A stretch of DNA of 64,000 nt from Pipra filicauda. Taxonomy: Eukaryota; Chordata; Aves; Passeriformes; Pipridae. How positions within the stretch are numbered: position 1 is the first letter of the stretch; the number at the start of each line of letters is the position of its first letter. Position numbers and translations under genes: made by a program. The DNA lies in assembly GCF_003945595.2 (NCBI RefSeq), contig NW_024104415.1, positions 62,001-126,000 of the forward strand, given 5' to 3'. A model generated the notes under the pieces. The model was not told where the DNA came from. It did no database searches and saw only the letters and a list, made by a program, of their open reading frames with translations. Of the stretch, positions 23,301 to 38,300 are shown piece by piece.

Positions 23301-26300
23301 TGTGCCTTGAGAAGGTATCTTCTGTTCTGAAGCTGGTAGAGTGCAGAGGAAAAGAGGTGGCCTCTAAATTTACCAGTCTAGCACAGGGGTGAAGTGCATG
23401 TGGATCATGACATCAGAGTGCATTAAGCACTGGGGAATAAATAACATCACTTTGCCCATGAATCTCCAGTTTAAGGATTTATCGATATCTCACTGCAGGT
23501 TTGAAAGGGTAAATGCCATTTAAATGGGTTTGGTAATCTACAGAGTAAATCAGTAGGAGCATTTTAATGGGATTTTTTCATGTTTCTTAACATTCTGAAT
23601 GCCTCTAGAATATTTCTTTTGGTGATGATGATTATGTGAACAATATTTCAGTAGTGTGTATCTAACAACTCTCACGGACACGCTCTAGAACCAGACATAA
23701 TGAGGTAACAAATGTATATAACTAATGTAGTTAAAATTTGTTAAAATCAAAATAGTTGAGGCCTAGTAAACAGACAGCAATTTTTTAAAGTAGTCAATAG
23801 CTTAATTTGTAGTTGATAAGCAATTAAAATATCATTTTATCATAGAATCATTGAATGATTTGGGTTGGACAACCTTCAGTCATCCAGCTGCAGTCAAATG
23901 TATATTTGTATATATTTAGTGTTGTATAAACTAGTGAGGGCCTTTTTCTTGTCCCTGTGGAGGTGGTTGTTGGTTTGGTCTTGGTTGTGACCAACAAATC
24001 AGCTTCATGCTGAAGAGCTACTCTTACTTTGAGTTGGCTGGAGAGGTGAGGGAGCTTAGAATCATAGACTGGCTTGAGTCTGAAGGGATCTTAAAGGTCA
24101 CAGAGTCACAGAATCAATTAGGTTGGAAAAGACCTCTGAGATCATCAAGTCCAACCTATGACCCAACACCACCTTGTCAAGCAGACCATGGCATTGAGTG
24201 CCACATCCAGTCGTTCCTTGAACACCTCCAGGCTCTACCACCTTCCTGGACAGCCCCTTCCAATGTCTAATCACCCTTTCTGTGAAGAATTTCTTCCTGA
24301 AGTCCAACCTAAACCACCTCTGGTGCATCTTAAGACTGTTTTCTGAGCTCAGCTGGCAAGAATGTGCCATCCCTCATCTCTGGGAAATCTTGACTTTGAT
24401 GAGTAAACCCACTTTTCCCCTCGCTTGACAGAGCCCCTGTGAATATGTCGAGTCTGACCAGAGTAATGGGATTGTTGGTTCTGTGGGTTTGTTCCAAACA
24501 AGTGATGTTGCCTTTGATTTTGTTGTACTTGAAGGTGCCTCATCACCAGACATGGAGTCCAGCTATGGGGGAGGCTTGCTAGATATGGTGAAAGGAGGAG
24601 CAGGGAGACTCTTCAGCAATTTGAAGGATAACTTGAAGGATACCCTGAAAGACACATCTTCCAAGGTCATGCAGTCTGTTGCCAGGTACAGTACAGCTGA
24701 AGCAGGTAAAACCACTGGCTGCAAAGTGCCAGTCCCAGCTGCCACCTGAATAGCACAGCAAGACTCCCAGGGAACACAGTGAAGGAAGGAGGTGAAAATC
24801 ACAAGTGGCTTCTTTGATTCTGTCTCATAATTGGTATTTGACCTCAAGGAAGCAGGAAATACAAAGTAAAACAATCTAAGCTTCATAGTAGATGAGCACC
24901 CCCTTCCCAGTGCAAGTGGAGCACTTGGTCTCCAATTCCTGGAGGATTCCCTGCGGGGTCCTACCCAACTACCACTTGAATATTTTGTCACTGAAAACTG
25001 GCTCATATCGATGCCCTCCCTTGAGGCTCTACTTGCTGATGTTCCCATCACTAAATCCACCTTTTGAATCTAAGAAAGGGCTGAGGTGACTTTGCTTTGG
25101 TGACTGCTGGCGTGCTCCCCTGTGCTTGGCTCTCTGCCCACCTCCAAGGGATACGGGGCTATAAGAAATTAAAGAAACTTAATGCATGCAAGACTTCAGA
25201 GGCTTTGAGGGATCTGCAAAGTGGCAAACTACCAGAGATTTCTCCTGAAAACTGGCACTGAAAATTAATGACAAAAGGGAAAAGGGACCTTTTTTGCAAG
25301 TCCTTCAGTCAGTTAATTGCATGTGTAGAGAGGAAGGCTGGGTCACTGTCTGCAGGAAGCCATTTGCTCCTTCTTTTAAAGAGTTACTTTTAAGATCATT
25401 TTTCCTTGTTTGATAAGCAGATTTTTGTGGGAAAACACTTCTGGTTCCTCTAATGTGCTGCTTTTGTAATGTCTGTCTCCTGATTTGTCTTCTTTTAGCT
25501 ACACTAAGGGGGAGCTGGATATTTCTTACATTACCTCAAGAATCATAGGTAAGTGCTGCTTAGTGAATAAATACAATCTGTGGTACCCCAGAATTACATA
25601 AAGACTCAGCCTGGCTTCTCCTTGCTTTCCTAGTGATGTTTTTTCCGGCTGAAGGCGTGGAGCTGGGATTCAGGAACCACATTGAAGATGTGAGGACGTT
25701 TTTGGATTCCAGACATCCCGACCACTACACCGTCTTCAACTTGTCCCCCAAATATTATCGCAGTGCCAAGTTCCACAACAGGGTGAGTGTCTCCCAAGAG
25801 TTTAACAGGAGGAAGGGGTGAAACTCCTTGGGAAAAGGGGCACCAGGTCCTGTTTCTGAGCACGGCAGAATGTAAGAAGATGATTAAGGAGTTAGAGGTG
25901 TTTTTAAGATGCTGTGGTGGTTTTTGGGTTTTAGCTGATGCCTGGGATCACAGGGATTAAAGAGCTGGAAAGTTCAGGGCATAATTCTCATGTCAGAAAG
26001 AGGCACTGAGTGGAGCTTGCACTGCTCTGATCTCATACAGAGCTGTTAGAAGCTGCTGAAGAGAAATAAAGAATAAAATGAAAGGGCTTTGAAAGAAATT
26101 ACCAGTATAAGAAGGTAGATTATTTTCATGTTGAACAATCCTGTGCTTTAAACAAGTAGGAGCCCTTAGCAGGCAAAGCACAGGACTGGAAACTAGTTCT
26201 AAGGGACATTTTGGCTCTTGTGACTTTAAAAACCCACCTCCACTCTGTGGCCCAGTTTCCCTCTCTAAAACCAGAGCAGCATTACGGGAGCATTGCGAGG

Positions 26301-29300
26301 CTCTGGTTCATTAATGGCTTTTAGAGGAAATCTCTATGAAATGCTACTGGTGAAATGCAAGATTAGATTTAATCTTTCCAAAAACTTCCTGTTCTTTCCT
26401 TCTCCCAGAAGGGACTGATGTGTTTTGGTTTTTGTTTTTGTTTTTTTTTAAACTTCTAACTTTTTGTTGCCTTCAGCAAAAAAGCCAAAAGCAGTTGCCA
26501 GGCTTAACCCTCAGTCAGGATAAATTAATCTAACCTATAAGCCTAATTTAATTTTAATTTGAGGTATAGCTGAATTTACCTTCAGCAATTGCTCTGATCA
26601 CCAGAAATCACTCACTCATGAAGCAAATTTCTCAGAGACCTTCAGTAAACAGCCATGACTTTAAAGATGAATAAATGAAAAGGAAAGACTAATTAAAAGA
26701 TATTAAGGGCTCTGAATCTTCAGTCTTGATTGGTTCTGGTGCAACACTTGCTGTTGGTGGGTGAAGGAAGATCCATCTACTTCTGAAAGCCCAGCTTTAA
26801 ACTTCTATTGTTATATGATCTGTCTATAACTCCTCCAATCCTAAATTTTACCTACTCAAAATCTTAGCAGGTGATTTTGTACATCACTCTCAAAACATGA
26901 CCTGGTGTTTTGGAACCATTGCCTTGATTCTCACAGGAAAAAAAATGATGCATCTTTTAATAAAATATTGTACTTTCAGGTTATGAGCTAGAAAGTACTG
27001 ATTCCAAGTATTTTACATGAAAATGAAGGTGCATAGCACAACACATGAAACATTTATAAGGTTGGACTTCATATATATTGTAAAAGATACTAATGGGCCA
27101 TCAAGGAGGTGAAATCACCTTCAGAGTGTTTTCTGCTGTGGGTGAAGATGTCAGGATGAAAATTTTGAATTCCTACACTCTTTAAAACTGTTTTGTTCCT
27201 AAGATCAAAGTAGGTAACTCTGCTGCGTAGTGGCACAGGAGGGAGATGAATTAATGTCCTGCTGGGCTATTTTCCTGCCTGGATGTGGCTGAGTGGATCA
27301 CAAAGCCCCAGGTGCCCAGTCTATCAAGGAGGACAAGGGACTATGAGTGGTTAGTGAGGCACTGGGAAAGGCTGTCCAGAGAAGCTGTGGCTGCTCCATC
27401 CTTGGGAATGTCCAAGGCCAGGTTGGATGGGGCTTGGAGAAACCTGGGCTAGTGAAAGGTGTCCCTGCCCATGGCAGGGGGTGGAATGAGATGAACTTTA
27501 AGTTCTCTCCCAAACCAACCCATTTTATGACTCCTCACACTGAGACCTTGCTGTGCTCTGTTCTCTCTGTGTCCCCAACAGGAAAGGAGAGGAGAGCTCA
27601 CATCTGCCTGAGGAAGCCTGAGCAATTTCAAAACATGTAACGCAAATATAACATTAAACAAACCCAAACTTCAAAGTCCCTGATGGGTCACATTCTTGGC
27701 ACTTGCTGCCCTACTGTTCAAGTAAAACAAGCTCTGGCTGCTCATTTCCAGAGCTCTAGAAGAATTCCTGTTACTTTCCCCAAGGTTGTGTGTCATGAGT
27801 GGTGGGGAGGTTATGTTTGATGTAAACAAAACGCTACATAGAGCGGATTTAATTTCTTAATTGCCAACCAACAGGCAGATGTGTAATTATAGGCAACATA
27901 AATATATAATTATGGACTGTTGGGAAATGTATATTATTTACTAGACAAGTGATAATGACTTTTCCAGATGCTTGACAGTGTGTTGGTGTGAGGTTTGTTC
28001 AGAAGATCATCAGTGAAAGGGTCATTGGTCATACTAATTCTAAAAGCAAAAATGAAGGATGTACAACAGCAGGAGTGAGACAAACCACAACTCTTGAGAC
28101 AGGAGAGGGTGGGGGATGAGTATAATGCTGCACAGAGGGTAAATAGGGAATGGTCATTCCCTGCCTTCCAAACTTTGAGCATGATTTGACTTGTTGGGTG
28201 GTTTCTACAACACAAACCTGCACTTGCTCACCAAGGGCACAGCTGAACTTTGGGATATTCTAGAGATCAAAAGCTTTCATGAGTCTAAAAAGTGATTAGA
28301 TGAATATCTAGATATTAAATTAGGCGAAAGTCTACCAAATGTTAAGCAGAGCTCTGCCAGCAGGATGGATGCCTGGGTTAAGCAGTCCTGCCAGCTTGGC
28401 CTATCCCTGCATCCTCTGGGAGTCCTTGAAGCTGTCACTTGACACAACACACAGCTTAGTGGTTCTCTGGTTTGAGTCAGGATGCCTGGTTCTGCTCCAA
28501 GATGTCGTGCAGGTGTAAGACAGAACCTTGAGCACAAGTTTTATGAAACCTGGAGCTCTTCCTTCCTCTGAGAGATAAAACAGGTATGGGAACCATATGT
28601 GCGTTTAAGAACATCTGGGTAGATCATCTCCTTCCTTCCCTGTTCTCATTAAGCAGGATCCAAATGTCAGCTGAGAGAGAAAACCAGTTCTTTGTCTGAG
28701 GACAAGCCTCATGACATTTCTCCTTTAAATTTCTTCTAGCCAGAAATGCCTTTAAAAAAAAAGATATTTTGATTAAAACCAGATGAAAGGGAGGTGTCTG
28801 TCTAAGGCTATTTGATGTGCTGCTTGAGACTGCAAGGACTGTTCTAGAGATAAGTGTTATGACTCAGAACTAGTACACTGATGAATAGTAACTAGATATA
28901 CTTTAGGATTTGTGGTTTTTCAGCTCTAAGGAGTCATTCATTTTTATGGCTCATATATTAACTATACTTACTCAGATATGATTTTTTTTTTTTTAACAGA
29001 AGATTCCCTTTCATCAGCTTAATATCTGTCACATAGGGCTTGGGAATCCTATGACACAAAACGACTGAGAACAACAGATGCTCAGTACCCTTTGCAAATC
29101 AGGGCAGTAGTTTTTAGGGACATGTTGTACAAAGGCTTTAGATATGGCAGACATCAATGTGAGACTGGAGCATTATGAAAGGGCCACTCGAGATAATTTG
29201 ACGTGGAATGTAAATTTTTAAAAATGTGCAGTCAGGGCCAACACATCAGTTTTATGTTATTTGACTGAGAATGCTTTTTTGTTTGCCTCCTCATCATTCA

Positions 29301-32300
29301 TGGAAATCACGTCGCAGAATTATGCGTGGGGAGAGATGGAGCAGGTTTCAAGCACATAACTGTAGGTTGTAAAAGGGAAGTAGGTTTCTGAGGAGAAAGC
29401 ATTTGTAAAGCAGGCCTGGCTTAATGCTCTTACAAAGCTGGTTTTGTTGCTGGTGCCCTTCCTGCAGGTGTCTGAATGTAGCTGGCCAGTCCGACAGGCA
29501 CCCAGTCTGCACAACCTCTACGCTGTCTGCAAGAACATGCACAACTGGCTGCAGCAGAACCCCAAAAATGTCTGTGTCATCCACTGCATGGTACGTACAG
29601 AGTGACCAAAAAGTCACCACATGATGAGCCATAAGTCATATTACATGTTTGGAGTCTGTGTGCAAGGAGGGAGACAGCTTCTGAAAGAAAAAGGGATGTA
29701 ATAAAACTCATAGAGAGGGACATCATCTTCCATGTGCAGCTGTAGAGATAAGCTGGGAGGGGTAACACTGAACAAGAAGCAGGAATGCAAAGCTGGAGAG
29801 GTTACAATTGTTCTGGCAGTGAACTGTAGAGGTGATGAGGAGCAAAAATGTTTGAATTTCACCTGAGAACCTACTCTAAGAGTTGTCAGGCTGCTGTGAT
29901 TTGCCCAGTTGAACAGGTTGTTCAGAGCAGCTTTGGCTGCCCCATCCCTGGAAATGTTCAAGGCCAGGTTGGAGCAACCTGATCTAGTGGGTGGTGTCCC
30001 TGCCCATGGCAGGGGGTGGGACTGGATGGGCTTTAAGGTTCCTCCCAGCCCAACCCATTCTGGGATTCTATGACTTCACACTTTATTTTAAGTAGTCGCA
30101 GGAGAAAACGGAGCCTCCAGTCTGAAGGCTGATGGAAATTGGGCAGAACACACATAGATGGCAATTCTGTCAGACTGTGAATCTGAGAATGTTGAAGTCT
30201 CTTGCTATCAGTACTTGTCAGGCCTGGCTGAAGCAGCCCAGCTGCCTTCTGCTGCTCTTTGTGCAGCACAGCTGAAATGGTAAATCCCTCATAAGGGCTA
30301 TTCAGCACAGGGCAAAGTGTAGATGGGCTGCAGGAGAGTGGTGTGATTCTGTAGGACTAATCTGTAATTTACCCCGTACAGCCTTTCATACTGACAGACA
30401 GCAATGCCCAAAAGCAGAGTTGTGTTCTGCTCCTGGAGCCTAAATTAAATCCAGGAGGCTGTCAGCCCTGATCAGCATAAACTGGGAGGAACGGAGGAAA
30501 TGACTGATCCCAAATTGCATAGACCTCACATATGAGTCTGGCATTTCTGCTTTGCACAGCACAGCCAGAGGCTACCAGATGTAAATTCCCTTCAAATAGA
30601 GAGGAAGATGCTCTTGATGCCTCCAGTCCTGGAAATTAGCTCAAGAATCAAATTCCTTTACTGTCCTTTGAGCAATGAATATCAGGATAATGCTGTAAAG
30701 TATAGGGAGTCCCTTCCAACACTAACAAGTCTGCAGAAGCCCACTTGGTTTATATGAATCTGAGAGATCTTGTCAGAAGCAATTGGAAGGGGCTAAACCT
30801 TAAAAAAGGAAACAGCCTGTTAATGTCAAGCAGGTTCCCAGGGTCTGGGTCAGCTCCAGCATGGCAAATCCTACAGAAAATGGCTGGAATGCCATTTGGT
30901 GAGGCCCTGGCACAGGTTGTCCAGAGAAGCTGTGGCTGCCCCATCCCTGGAAGTGTTCGAGGCCAGGTTGGATGGGGCTTGGAGCAACCTGGTCTAATGG
31001 AAGGTGTCCCTGCCCATGGCAGGAGGTGGGACTGGATAGGCTTTAAGGTCCCTCCCAGCCCAAACCAGTCTGGGATTTTATGATTCTGTATAACTTTTAA
31101 CTTGTGTCAGACTTTGAGGGGGACTGCTTGCCTGATGGGGCAGTAGCTTTCCTACTTCTTCCTTGGAAATGAGTTTTGAGTTCTGGGATCTTCTGTGCCC
31201 TCTGACACGAGGGGGACATGAGCTGGGTGTCATGGTACTCCGGCAGGATTGAGCAGGTTCTCATATCCATCACTGTGCCATGAATATCCAGACCTGGATT
31301 TTGGTGGAAGGGCTTTTTCTTTTTGTTTGGTTCACCAGAGCTGGGGTAGAGTCCATATGACTCATCACCTCCTATATTCCTGAGTATAGGAGGGACTCAG
31401 GGCACTGGGGGTACACTGATTTTTTTCCTGCTCTTTCTGTATTTTTGGTCCATCAATCTGACTCATCCTACTCATCCTACTTTCATCCTTAATCACCCTG
31501 AAAAGCCCCATAGACTTGTTAAGGAACATTCTGTAGCTTGAGGGCTGTGGAGGTGTTTGGGTGAGGGAGCCTTGGGCTGGATTTTTTTTTTTATGAACTC
31601 TTCCAGAATAATTCTCTTAGACAAGTACCTGCACATGTGGGATGGGTGTACACTGATCCCTGTAGTCACTTCCAGGCTTATGTTTGAAATAATTGTAATA
31701 TTACAGTTTGAGAGCAGCCATGAAACACCAACATTTGCAGATAAAATGTACTTATGGGCTTTAAAACCAAGCCTAAACCATCCTCAGCTTTGGCTGCTCC
31801 TTGGATATTACCTTAACTTTGATCGAGGCCAGTGCCACTCACTGAAGGATATTAAACAAATGACACAAAACAGAAAAATCCTCATCAGCTGGTGGTCTCA
31901 ATCCTAGTCTTTCTGGACAAATGATTTTTTATGATTTAAGGAAGAGCTGAAATTCTAAGGATTTGTCTGATACTCACACACTTTTCTCTCCCTGCCCCTT
32001 CTGACAGGACGGCCGTGCAGCCTCAGCAGTTCTGGTCAGTGCCATGTTCTGTTTCTGTCACCTCTTCTCTAGTCCTGGCCCTGCCATGCAGCTGCTGAAC
32101 ACAAAGAGACCTGGAATTGTACTGTGGCCATCTCACAGGAGGTACAGGATCCTGACTAAACTCTATGACGTGTATTCTTCATGGTAAAAACTGCCCGAGT
32201 CCCTGTTGTGTGTTTTGGCACTGTGTGCCCAGCCCCAGGCTGAGACAGACATTCAGACTCCACTTTGCTCCTCAGAAATAAGTAGTGAAGTGGTGAACAC

Positions 32301-35300
32301 ATGCTGGAATAGGTTGTCCAGAGTGGCTGTGGGATTGCTGTCCTTGGAGATTCCTGGTTGGGTATTACCCCAGCACATAATCCAGTTCTGAGATAGAGTT
32401 GGGAAGCTGGTCCTGCCCTGAGCAAAGAGCTGGAGAGGTGAACTTCAGCTGTCTCTTCCAACCTGAATTATCCTATTATTTCAGTTGAAGATGTCCCTGC
32501 CTGTTGCAGGGGGTTGGACTAGATGACCGTTAAAGATCCATTCTAACCCAAACCTTCCTGTGATAAACCTGTGGTTAACAGGGCCTGGGTGAATCCCTCT
32601 CCTGTGTCAGCCGCATCCTTACAGAAACAGAGGTGTGGGTTTTGTGCCAGCTGCAAGGATGCCGGAGTACATGGAGTACAATGGCACTTTCACTGGATTG
32701 CAAGGTAGACTTTGAGTATGAAATGGAAATTGGTCACCTGGGATGGCGATTTCAGCACTGGCTTTCTCTGCCTGCAGGTACATAGGATATATTTGTGATC
32801 TAATAGCAGACAAGCCCATCATTCCTCACTGCAAACCACTCACTATCAAGTCAGTCACCCTCAGCCCTGTCCCCTGTTTCAACAAGCAACGCAACGGCTG
32901 CCGGCCCTTCTGTGACATCCTCAGCGGAGAGACCAGGATCCTCACCACTGCCCAGGAGTATGAGAGGATGAAGTGAGTTCTGTGACCTCCTCCCATCCTT
33001 AGGAGCTTCATTTTGCTGGAATATGTCTAATAACTTTGTCAGGCTGCCTGATAAATGAAGATATTAATCAAAATTAATTGAAAGTTAGTGCTTAGTGTTG
33101 AAATAAAAAGCCAGAGTGAGTTTGAGGTTGTCATGTGGTGGGATTGTTCAGTGCTGTGTTGGTTTCCCCCCTGAAATAATTTAGTTTTAGCTCACCCTAA
33201 CACCAAGCAGAGCACTGAGTGCTCCTTCTCCCTGCTTGCCCTGAAGGAGATGACAGTTTTATGTTGAGCCTGATGATGGGTGGTAGGAGGGACCTTAACT
33301 GTGGATTTCCTTCTCTTCCCCTCAAAGAGAATACCGTGTGCAAGAAGGGAAAGTCCTAATTCCACTGGGAGCCACTGTCCATGGAGATGTCGTTGTTTCT
33401 GTCTACCACATGAGATCCACCATTGGGGGACGTCTTCAAGCCAAAGTAGGAGCTTGTTTAACTTCTCTTGTGGGGTAGAGGCAATGTGAGGAACCAAGAG
33501 GTGGCTAAACATGGGACCTTGATAATTTGCCTGATTATATGTTGGAAACTTTAATATTCAAGTGGCAGAGTGACCAGTGAATGTTTTTGTCTTCCCCATT
33601 TGTTACTGGTGCTGGTTGCTGTAGAGATAATATTTTCCTGAAGCCTCTGCTGCAAGTGAAAGGCTCTTGTGTTTTCCTGGGGTACAAACCTGTTGCTCCC
33701 AAACCTATTTAAATTTAATTATTTATATTAATAACTAATAAAATTTACTTTATTTATTTCTTTTGTTTATAAATAAATAAAATAACAAATAAATAATTTC
33801 ATTAAATGAAACTGTGGAAACAGCTTCATTTAATTGCAAAACTAATGAGTGGATCCCAGAAATAAAAGGAAGCAGGGACCTGAAGGCTATGAAGGCTTTC
33901 TGTTATGTGGAGGCTGCAGCAGCAGGATTTAAGGCAGATGGAAATATTTGGAATATTTGGGAATATTGAGAAGGAAAAGCTCTGCTGCCTGTAGAACAAG
34001 CAGAATGAATTAGCTTATGCAGCAGTTAAGAATAGTCTATATAGTAGCTGGTAGTAGGGTAGACTTAACTAACTGCATATAAACAGCTATTTTAATTTCA
34101 GGAATTTAAGCACTTGTTCAGTCCGGTCCTCTGCAGGTTGGTTTTTTGTTTGTTTTTTTTTCAGATGACCAACACACAAATATTCCAAATTCAATTTCAT
34201 ACTGGATTCATAGCCCTAGGAACAACCACTCTAAAATTCACCAAGTGAGTATCTGAAGCTGAACATTAATCATACCTGACACATAAAAGCCTTATGAAGG
34301 CTGAGGGAGAACAGTCACAGATGAAATATGAGAAGTCTCTGTGCCTGCATATATTGAAAGACTTTATATAGCTTGCCAGAAATGTTCTTCCCTTTAAAAC
34401 TCTACCACTCTTGTCCCCTTTAGGCCTGAATTGGATGCCTGTGACTCTCCAGACAAATATCCTCAGCTCTTTCATGTTATACTGGACATAGAAATACAGT
34501 CCACAGATAGACAAACTGAACTAACTCCCCCATGGGAGAACTTCACAACAAAAGACATCAATCCATCCATCCTCTTCTCCTCTCACCAGGAGCACCAGGA
34601 CACTCTTGCTTTGGCAGGTAAGGGCAGCAGAGATTTATCCATTTACATGCTTACCTACAGGCTGAGCTTGGTTTAGCTTGATTGTATGTCTCTGGTGCTC
34701 TGTGCTGCAGGCAGAGGTCCCACAGATTCACCCCAGGATAACATCAGGAACGTTGGGCAGAGTGCATTCTTCTCCTCTCTCAGCTGGCAAGGTACACAGG
34801 CTTGGTCTTCAAAGTAAAATCTGCTTTGAACAAGATAAACAGCTTTTTTCCCCCCTCCTTGGAGCACAGAGTCAGGCTGAAGGATCCCATTGTAGCGTGG
34901 CTTTCCCATTAGATCACAGTGTTGTAGCTGGGCACACCCTTATGTTGCAATTGAGTGGGAATTAATTTCCTGCAATGTCCTCTTCAAACATTGCTGGCCT
35001 GTGCTGCTGGCCTATGATGATTATTGACACAGTTCTAGTGTGAAGCTTCACCTGAGGCCTCTTTGATGCTAAAACTTTAAATAAACCTTGATGATAAAAT
35101 TTAGGTTAATCTTTGCAAAGGAATCATGGAATCATTTAGGCTGGAAAAGACCTTTAAGGTCATCAAGTCCAACCGTTCTCCAGCGCTGCCAAGGCTGCCA
35201 CCCATGTCCCCAAGTGCCACATTCACACGGCTTTTAAACCCCTCTAGAGATGGGGACTCAGCCACTGCCCTCAGCAGCCTGTGCCAGGGCTGGACACCCC

Positions 35301-38300
35301 TTTTAGGGTGATATTCTCAGTAGCTTTTGGGGTGATATCCTGCTGTGATATTCTCAGTAGCTTTGTGTTCTGCTTGTAAGCTGACTTTTATGGGACCTTT
35401 GTGATGACACAACTAACAGATACCTAATTTTATTTTTAATCATCATTTAGATCAGAAATCTGACAAAAGTAGCTCTCACCCCACCTCAGAGGATCGAGCA
35501 GCGTTGGTGCATGAGGAAAGCGAACAGTCAGATGACGAACTCTTGTCCCTTTCCAGTCAGCACAGTAATGCCAGCGGTGACAAGCCCCACGGGACACCAA
35601 AACACAGCAAAAAGCAACAAGAACCTCCAGCACCACCCCCTCCTGAAGATGTGGACCTGCTGGGCCTGGATGGCAGCCCTATGAGCAAGAACTTTCCCTC
35701 ACAGCCCACGGCTGCCCCCTCTAACTCAGACTTGCTGAGTGATTTGTTTGGAGGGCCGAGTGCCCCGAGTCAGAGTGGACAGCCTGCTGCTGAGGAGGTT
35801 TTCCATGTGGGGGGACCTGGATCTGTGCAGTCAACTCCTCGGCGTTCCGCAGCCTCAGCGTCCCCATCCCCGTCCCCGAGGGTGGGAGAAGGTAATGGTG
35901 GCTGTGCCGCGTGGGACCTGGGGCACGTGCTTTGAGAACCCACTGGGTGAGAGGCTCTGGCCTCTTGTTTTCCTCTTGGGTACCCCCATTTCGTGAAAAT
36001 TAAGAGCTGTGGGGGATGCCAAGAGACCAGCCTTGGTGGTGCACCTTCGCAGTCAAGAACATGAACCAGTTTGTTCCCTAAAGTCTCTACTGGAGCACAC
36101 CCAAATGTTTGGTGGCTCCTTACACCAACAGCCACTGGAGATCCTCAGTTTTGCTCTTCCTGTGTGTCCAATAACGCATATGAGGACCTTGTTAGTTTAA
36201 AAAAAAAATCCTCTCAGGTTTTGGGTAGACCCATAGCACTTTGAATTTAATTTCTCTTTTAACTTAGTGGGTATGGAGTTGTGATATTGATCCTGGACTA
36301 GGAAACACAGAACTTTTGTTTCTTCCAAGATAGACCAGGACCAGGCAGGCAGAAGGAACGGCTGGATAGATATTAGAAAGAGGGATTTTTCGGAGGGTTA
36401 AGTGAACAGAGGAAGGGAAAAGAGAGCAGAGAAGAATACAAGTTTCAGCGGAAGAAACTGGGTTGCTTTTACCTGGAGAAGGTTCATCTTGCTGTGGCTG
36501 TTGTAGGCTCAATCTGGGGCATTTGCCCAGGGGTGGGAAGGTCGTGCAGACACATCTCACAAGGCAGAGGTGCAGTAACAGATCAGGAAAATATTCATGG
36601 GTATTGTCGTTGCGCTTTGTAGAGCCAGGATCACACAGCGAAATTGTTCCAAGCCAAGAAAGCAAGAATAAGAGCATGTGAGATGAGAGTAGTAATTGAT
36701 TGAGAAACATAAGTAATGAGTAGCATCATTAACACAGTGCATAGCTTGTATGGATTGTATCTCTCTTACAGTAGCATATATTTCATCTCTGTTCAGGATG
36801 CTTTTTACCTTAAATTTGTTGTCAAGTAAGAACCTGAGTGACTTCATAGGAGTTTGTTTTGGTCGGGTTTGTTGGGGTTTTTACATGAAAGAGAGATGAC
36901 TGAAAAAACTGATAAAAAATGGAGTTTGAGAAGAACTGGATTTTTGTAACAAGTGATGCTCTGTAGAAAAGATACCAGTTATTTTCTAAAGCATTTCTAA
37001 AATTTTACCCTTTTACCCCCAACATTTGTAACCTTTGCCAGCCTGAAATCATCTTGAATTGCATTCAGCTCTTGAGAGGAAGCAGGAATTGCATCAGGGC
37101 ACTAACTCCAGGCTCCAGGCTGTCCCTCACCGTCCATTTATGTACTGGCAGTTTGTGCAAGTTGAAGTGTCTGAGTACTTAAATACTCACTTTGCTCGCT
37201 CCTAAATTCAACCCCTCTCTTTGGAAACTAAAGATGGGGTCAGTGTGTTGCCATGACCAAGTCACGGGGCCCTCTAGGATCCCAGAATTTGGCTGGGGTA
37301 CTGACACCCTCCAGTTGTTCCCCCACAGACTCACACTGCCTCCTGTTTGCTCTCTGCAGGCATTAGGTTTTATTCTCCATGTCCCAGTGTCTTTCCCCTG
37401 AAGCCAATTCATTGTACAAGTTAATAATTTAGTTTTCTCAAATGTGTTTTTACAGCCACTGCCTTTGATCCATTTGGAAGTAGCCCCAAGCAAGCTGGTC
37501 CCGACCTCCTAGGTTCCTTCCTTGGTTCATCTGCTGTCCCTGGGGATCCTTTCCTTCAAGCCACAAGAAGCCCTTCACCAACTGTGCACAGTGATCCCTT
37601 TCACATGGGTAAGAAAGGGAGGTTATTCTATATTTAAATAAATGTGAAATGCTACCTTTAAATAGCCATGGAGCCATTAAGTACAAACTGATGCTCACCA
37701 TAAAACGGCTCAAAACCACAGAAACCCCACTAAACGGGAAAGAGATTTTTTTCTCCAGACTTAAAGCATATTCATCATTTTAAGTGTGGTAGGATGAGCC
37801 TGGTTTTGCTCAAGTCTTAGACTTAATTAATAAGCTATTTATACAAATGAAAAAAAAAGAGACCATGAAGAATGTCTGCTCTCATATTTCTGTGGCTATA
37901 AGGTCTCACTTGAACCAAACTACCATTAATTGACTAAATACAGCATGGTCTCCTAGAGAAAACACACATCCTTTGGTGATTTTAGTTATAGGCATCTACT
38001 TTCTTTAGATTCTATAGTAACCCTGACCAAATTCACAGATGAATTTGACTCTTATGTGAAGAGAAGGAATTTTTTTCCTTTGCTGGACTTTCTTCTCTTC
38101 GTTTGAAACGTTCCTTAGTTGTAACCTTCTCCTCTATGCCAAAATTTAATGCTGTAACCTTCTCTGAAACACATTCAGAAATGGATTTGTTTGTGTCTAA
38201 TCATCTAACACATGTCCTTTGGGTGAAACCATCTCCCTGGAAAGCTGGAATGTCCAAGGAGGCAAGTAGTGTGCTGCTGGCACTGCTCACATCCTTGCTT

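Larger units (their letters stand above)
11349..24534 (+). other. DNAJC6: DNAJC6 intron 1 (13.2 kb)
   Basis: Holds about eleven CR1 fragments, most of them antisense to the gene, a T-rich run at about 11570-11600, and several two-copy short tandem duplications (13671, 17525, 20514). No further exon recognised. Confidence 0.8.
29591..32007 (+). other. DNAJC6: DNAJC6 intron 5 (2.4 kb)
   Basis: Two sense-oriented CR1 fragments (29900 and 30890) and a T run near 31580. Nothing else recognised. Confidence 0.75.

Noticed and set aside
35892..35935. Read-through of DNAJC6 exon 12 as an alternative C-terminus
   Set aside because: The frame runs only 14 codons into intron 12 before a stop, there is no nearby poly(A) signal, and the product would lose the J domain.
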